36,537 bases of DNA. Source: a virus. Below, piece by piece: positions 32,998-36,537 of this stretch (positions are counted from its first letter, which is position 1; each line of letters opens with the position of its first letter). Location of the stretch: the IMG/VR virus record IMGVR_UViG_3300042691_011145, positions 1 through 36,537 of that record; one strand, written 5' to 3'. The position numbers were made by a program, and so were the translations under genes. The notes under the pieces were generated by a model. That model made no database searches. It saw only the letters and a list, made by a program, of their open reading frames with translations, and was not told where the DNA came from.

Positions 32998-34907
32998 CAC
33001 CAATAAAGTAATTTAGTTGATCCTGAGTTATATTCTTTTTCTTTACAAGAAAATACTTGTTTAAAATCGTATGAATTTAAACTATCTATATTATAGATAC
33101 TACTAATTTCATTGTAGCATATATAACCATGTTTAGAATTATTAAGTATATTATTTATGTAATACATTTGATATTCACGTGTACATTCTGATATTGCAAA
33201 ATTACTAATTACAATATCGTATTTTTGTTCGTATTTTTTATTAGTACTAGCTTCATAAAAATTTACATTATTAATATTACACTCTTTTAAATATCTTTTA
33301 GTAAGAGGTAAAACTTCTACCAAGTCTACAATTGTATAACTAGCTACATTAAAAATTTTGTTTATCAATACACATTGTCCACCATATCCAGCGCCAATTT
33401 CTATAATATTTTTATTATCTAAAGACCCAAACAATTCTACCAATTCGGTTAATACTTTAGCGTATCTTAATGAACTAGGTGAAACTAATCCTATGAGTCC
33501 ACCAAAATTATAAAGTTCTGGATTACCTATAACATCATTTGAACGAATACCATCTAATAGTTTAGACATGAACTTAGGAGTCATTAAAAAACTATCCATT
33601 ATGTATGGTATATAATAGTCTCTAGCTGCATCAATAGTTACGTGTTCTAAAACTTTTTTATATTCATGATTTTGTCTGAATGTTGAAAAAATATTATTAT
33701 CATGTTCTGAATTTTTACATATATTTCTGTATTCAGCATATTGTTCTGTATCTGTTATACTACTCGGATACTCTTTTTTAACAACATCCAAAGTATTGGA
33801 AATTTCTAAAGTGTTTTCATGATATGATTCTAATAAATTAGTCCAATGTTTTCCTATAATGTCTATAGAAAAATTATCTTTTATTAAATTTTTTGCTTTG
33901 TCTCTAAGTTGTTGTTTTTCTTCCGGATGATTATCTAAATGAAGCAATATATTTTTTATGTTTTCGGTATATGACATATAAGGTATATCACACGATACCC
34001 TTTCTTCAATCATTCTAGTCATATCAGTTTCAGGTGGAAACTCTATAAATACACATCCATCTGAGAAATATTCTGGAATAGCTCCTAAAGGATATGTAAT
34101 TACTATTACTCCCGCTGCTATAGCTTCTGCTACTGCACATGAGAATGTATCTTTGTAAAGACAACTACTTCCGTCATATAATGGAAAAATGAAATAGTCG
34201 TGTTGAACCATTTTATCAAATAATGCCTGTTTATCTATTGAGTTTTTATGATTCGTGTAATCTACACTATACATTTTTTCCCACCCAAGTTCATCTAAAA
34301 CATTCTGAGCTACAACTCCACCTCTACTCCATTGTGCATGAAAAATGCAAGAATTCTTTTTCCTTGTGAGATTTTTGTTGATAGAATTATCCATCAAATC
34401 CGTCATTATAGGATTTGGTATGATAACAGATTTATGAAATTGCGTTTCTTTTGTAAAATTATTTAGGATAATCTCTTTGGTTTGATTATAAGACCAATTT
34501 GATATATTGACGCAGCTAAATTTTAAATTATACTTATTTACATATTGTATCATTTCATATATACCATATGCCCAAGCCATATGATACCAATATATTAAAC
34601 CTGTTGTTACTTTAAATGGTATTTTATCATAATCGGTAAACCATAAACACGATACTAAAAAATCTACTTCAGAATCTACCAATCCTTCATAATCAAAAGC
34701 AGTATATTTTACACCCCTACATTGTTTTTTATCTGTATTTTCTAATACAATAGTTACATCATAATTATTTTTTGCCAAGTATTCCGCGACCATTATAACT
34801 GATTGGTCTGTACCGGATGATGGTGCTCCTCCATAACGAATCGTATCTCCATTTAAAATTTTAGGTCTTATTTCAGTACCCGGTATTAGGAATACAATTT
34901 TTTTCAT
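32997..34907 (-). CDS. Fusion: GT4-type glycosyltransferase + sugar O-methyltransferase
   Basis: 636 residues, ATG at 34907. The N-terminal ~380 residues are GT-B/GT4-like: GGAPSSGTDQSVIMVAEYLA (26-45), FPLYDGSSC (241-249) and FSCAVAEAIAAG (255-266) with Glu261 as the expected donor-binding acid. The C-terminal ~190 residues form an AdoMet methyltransferase: IEIGAGYGGQ (502-511), VDLVEVLPLTKRYL, then NFAISECTRE. This resembles the NanM-type 'putative sugar O-methyltransferase' family. The pairing suggests that one polypeptide adds a sugar and methylates the glycan, often a capping step. Confidence 0.82.
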   Translation of the reverse strand: MKKIVFLIPGTEIRPKILNGDTIRYGGAPSSGTDQSVIMVAEYLAKNNYDVTIVLENTDKKQCRGVKYTAFDYEGLVDSEVDFLVSCLWFTDYDKIPFKVTTGLIYWYHMAWAYGIYEMIQYVNKYNLKFSCVNISNWSYNQTKEIILNNFTKETQFHKSVIIPNPIMTDLMDNSINKNLTRKKNSCIFHAQWSRGGVVAQNVLDELGWEKMYSVDYTNHKNSIDKQALFDKMVQHDYFIFPLYDGSSCLYKDTFSCAVAEAIAAGVIVITYPLGAIPEYFSDGCVFIEFPPETDMTRMIEERVSCDIPYMSYTENIKNILLHLDNHPEEKQQLRDKAKNLIKDNFSIDIIGKHWTNLLESYHENTLEISNTLDVVKKEYPSSITDTEQYAEYRNICKNSEHDNNIFSTFRQNHEYKKVLEHVTIDAARDYYIPYIMDSFLMTPKFMSKLLDGIRSNDVIGNPELYNFGGLIGLVSPSSLRYAKVLTELVELFGSLDNKNIIEIGAGYGGQCVLINKIFNVASYTIVDLVEVLPLTKRYLKECNINNVNFYEASTNKKYEQKYDIVISNFAISECTREYQMYYINNILNNSKHGYICYNEISSIYNIDSLNSYDFKQVFSCKEKEYNSGSTKLLYW

Positions 34908-34913
34908 AAATAA

Positions 34914-36179
34914 TTAATTTGGTATACACACAAAATTTTCTTGTCTAGTTCCCCATTCACCATTTTTGTAATGCGGATACATAACCCATTTCTTAGGTGG
35001 ATCTATACTCATAAATACAAAAGTATATGAATTATTATATAGTTCAAATATATCTTTGTTTTTATGAAAATCAAAATCTATTCGTTTAATAGTTTCTTTA
35101 TCTGATTCTACTCCAAGTGCTATGAAATCTATTTCTCCTTTTTGTAAATCATTTCGTAATATTGAGATATCCCATATACATTTAACTATGTATCTAGTTT
35201 CTGCTTTTACAAATTGTTCTTCCCATGGTGTTGGATTAGGTGGTTCTTTTACATCTAATGTATATTTTTGTATTTTACATTTTTTAAAATCAAATCCACC
35301 ATACACTTCATAATCATGTAAAGTCCTAATATCTCCAAGACCATAGATACCCATATCTATACCATAGTCTTCTGTACCAAACAATTGTCTTACTTTATTC
35401 CTAGCATAAATGTCTCTCTCACCACTAGTTTTTTTAGTTTCACTTTTAGTACCATGGTCTTCCCAATGTTTTGGCCTATATGATCTAGTATACTCATGCC
35501 ATAGTATCATTCTGTAAGGACTAAAAAAATCATACCCATGTGTATATGCCCGTAAACTCAAAGAAGTCTCTTCGGTATAACCTCCAAAATAAATGTCAGG
35601 ATCATACGGAACTTCTTTTATAAATTTTCCTTCAGTAAACAAAAAATGTCCACTAATAGTTCTAGCTCTTATTATCCAATTTAAAGATTCATAATTCTGA
35701 ATAAACCATGGCATACTCATCAACAGTTTGTCATCGCTAAATTCGTACTGAGACATTAGACATGGAACTTTATTCCATTCTTCTTCAGGAGTTGTTGGAT
35801 CAAATGGAGTGCAATATGTAGTTATTATTGGTTTATCTGATAATAGTAAAGCTTGTTTATAATCTTCTAACAATATCTCATCCCAATGTTTTACAAATCT
35901 ATGATGAGAATCAATTTGTAATGTATATTTTTCATTCTTATATAAGAGATTAGTTTGATTTCTTGCCCATCCAAGTCCTTCACTTTTTGAATAGTGAAAT
36001 TTTTTAATTCTAAATTGTTTATTCTTATCGTATCTATTTATATCTTCTGTTTCATCGTGTTGCCAGCATATACCAAAAACTAATCTTTTTGGGTATTTTG
36101 CTTTTGCTAGCATATCTTCAATAGTCGGAATCAATTGATTATCTCTATAAGAAGCTATTTGTACAAATATTTTATCCAT
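34914..36179 (-). CDS. GT60-like polypeptide GlcNAc transferase
   Basis: 421 residues, ATG at 36179. IFVQIASYRDNQLIPTIEDM (4-23) is the start typical of the GlcNAc (Skp1-GlcNAcT, GT60) family. It is followed by GLGWARNQTNLLY (68-80), LQIDSHHRF (87-95, a DxH version of the metal motif), SGHFLF (176-181), and YFGGYTEETSLSLRAYTHGY (197-216) with WHEY (227-230). Characterised GT60 enzymes attach GlcNAc to hydroxyproline of Dictyostelium Skp1 or to Thr of trypanosome mucins. First gene of the cassette, immediately after a Thr/Pro-repeat protein. The acceptor is inferred. Confidence 0.85.
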   Translation of the reverse strand: MDKIFVQIASYRDNQLIPTIEDMLAKAKYPKRLVFGICWQHDETEDINRYDKNKQFRIKKFHYSKSEGLGWARNQTNLLYKNEKYTLQIDSHHRFVKHWDEILLEDYKQALLLSDKPIITTYCTPFDPTTPEEEWNKVPCLMSQYEFSDDKLLMSMPWFIQNYESLNWIIRARTISGHFLFTEGKFIKEVPYDPDIYFGGYTEETSLSLRAYTHGYDFFSPYRMILWHEYTRSYRPKHWEDHGTKSETKKTSGERDIYARNKVRQLFGTEDYGIDMGIYGLGDIRTLHDYEVYGGFDFKKCKIQKYTLDVKEPPNPTPWEEQFVKAETRYIVKCIWDISILRNDLQKGEIDFIALGVESDKETIKRIDFDFHKNKDIFELYNNSYTFVFMSIDPPKKWVMYPHYKNGEWGTRQENFVCIPN

Positions 36180-36192
36180 AACTAATTTTTTT

Positions 36193-36223
36193 TAAATATA
36201 ACCATTTTTTTCTTTTTTACAAA
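36193..36223 (-). promoter_or_regulatory. Bacteroidota-type promoter before the glycan cassette
   Basis: Minus strand: TTTG (36220-36223), 19-nt spacer, TATATTTA (36193-36200). This fits the Bacteroidota consensus TTTG-N(17-23)-TAnnTTTG at all but the last base. It lies 13 bases upstream of ATG 36179 in the 60-base gap after the Thr/Pro-repeat gene. It is the only site here with a good -33 element. Confidence 0.5.
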
Positions 36224-36239
36224 AAAAATACAAATTTAA

Positions 36240-36537
36240 TTACGCGTTACAAGCTGCGGCGTTACAATCTGCTACACCTGTCAATGTTCCTACGTTAGCT
36301 GGACCCGGATCTGTGCCATCACTGCTATCAACAGTAAAGCAAACTCCATTATCTGAGTACGTAGCCCCTACGGATAATGTTTGAGATGTTATTACCTGAC
36401 CCGGTCCAGTAACACAAAATGTAACACTATATGCATTAAATGCTGGTGTAGGTGTAGGAGTACGAGTTGGTGTAGGTGTAGGAGTACGAGTTGGTGTAGG
36501 TGTAGGAGTACGAGTTGGTGTAGGTGTAGGAGTACGA
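36240..36537 (-). CDS. Thr/Pro-repeat protein with Cys-containing C-terminal domain (N-terminus beyond window)
   Basis: The last 98 residues of a gene entering from the right edge; stop TAA at 36240-36242. The visible part starts with tandem TRTPTPTP repeats, a mucin-like linker. A ~67-residue domain follows: AFNAYSVTFCVTGPGQVITS, TLSVGATYSDNGVCFTV, ending GVADCNAAACNA. It has four Cys that could form two disulfides. Such P/T linkers and small Cys domains occur in phage tail or fibre proteins, so a virion surface protein is likely. The Thr-rich linker is a plausible O-glycosylation substrate for the cassette that follows. Confidence 0.75.
   Translation of the reverse strand, partial: RTPTPTPTRTPTPTPTRTPTPTPTRTPTPTPAFNAYSVTFCVTGPGQVITSQTLSVGATYSDNGVCFTVDSSDGTDPGPANVGTLTGVADCNAAACNA
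36445..36537 (-). repeat. 24-bp tandem repeat encoding TRTPTPTP
   Basis: About 3.9 copies of a 24-bp unit (GGTGTAGGTGTAGGAGTACG then AGTT on the plus strand), nearly identical, continuing past the right edge. Each unit encodes 8 residues. Copy number may vary by slippage. Confidence 0.9.

Overview
The window is most likely part of the late (virion) region of a T4-like myovirus. Every gene I can support is on the minus strand, so transcription runs from high to low coordinates. The backbone is recognisable from family motifs: large terminase (gp17), portal (gp20), prohead protease (gp21), acidic scaffold (gp22), major capsid protein (gp23) and neck/tail-completion proteins of gp13, gp14 and gp15 type. 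Genes abut or overlap (TAATG, TGATG and ATGA junctions are common), no gap exceeds about 180 bases, and I saw no tRNA, CRISPR array, integrase or insertion sequence.

Host inference: almost no gene has a Shine-Dalgarno sequence. Starts follow A-rich, G-poor leaders, as in Bacteroidota. One promoter candidate (TTTG, 19 nt, TATATTTA) fits the Bacteroidota sigma consensus, and the phage carries its own ribosomal protein bS21. A Bacteroidota (Flavobacteriia-like) aquatic host is therefore my best guess. It is an inference, not an identification.

Layout in transcription order. (1) 36537-36240: C-terminus of a Thr/Pro-repeat, Cys-containing protein. (2) 36179-28742: a seven-gene glycan cassette (GT60-like GlcNAc transferase, GT4/sugar O-methyltransferase fusion, GT10-like and GT11 fucosyltransferases, GT25, GDP-L-fucose synthase, UDP-galactopyranose mutase). 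(3) 28713-22576: a 2045-residue protein joining a KxDG nucleotidyltransferase/ligase-like domain, an HxGH NMNAT-like domain, a long Lys/Ala-rich middle and an HExxH metallopeptidase-like domain. (4) 22541-17305: packaging module with a Zn-knuckle protein, gp17, two conserved unknowns and gp20. (5) 17259-9805: prohead module with several small unknowns, gp21, a ferritin-like protein, bS21, gp22 and gp23, ending in a strong terminator. (6) 9712-4162: fibre-like proteins, gp13, gp14, gp15 and two small proteins. (7) 4159-1: a giant collagen-like Gly-X-Y protein of at least 1386 residues that runs off the left edge.

How it may work together: packaging, portal, protease, scaffold and capsid genes build the head, and gp13-15 finish the neck. 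The collagen-like protein and the Thr/Pro-repeat protein are probably exposed fibres very rich in Ser/Thr. The glycan cassette in the same late unit contains families that in other organisms glycosylate proteins (GT60 on Thr or hydroxyproline, GT25 on collagen) and that add fucose. The most interesting hypothesis is that this phage makes O-glycosylated, collagen-like virion fibres. Other notable points are phage bS21 in a genome without Shine-Dalgarno sites, a ferritin-like gene inside the capsid operon, the giant multi-enzyme protein with prohead-protease-like sites, and a recurring TATAYTTATA box upstream of late genes.
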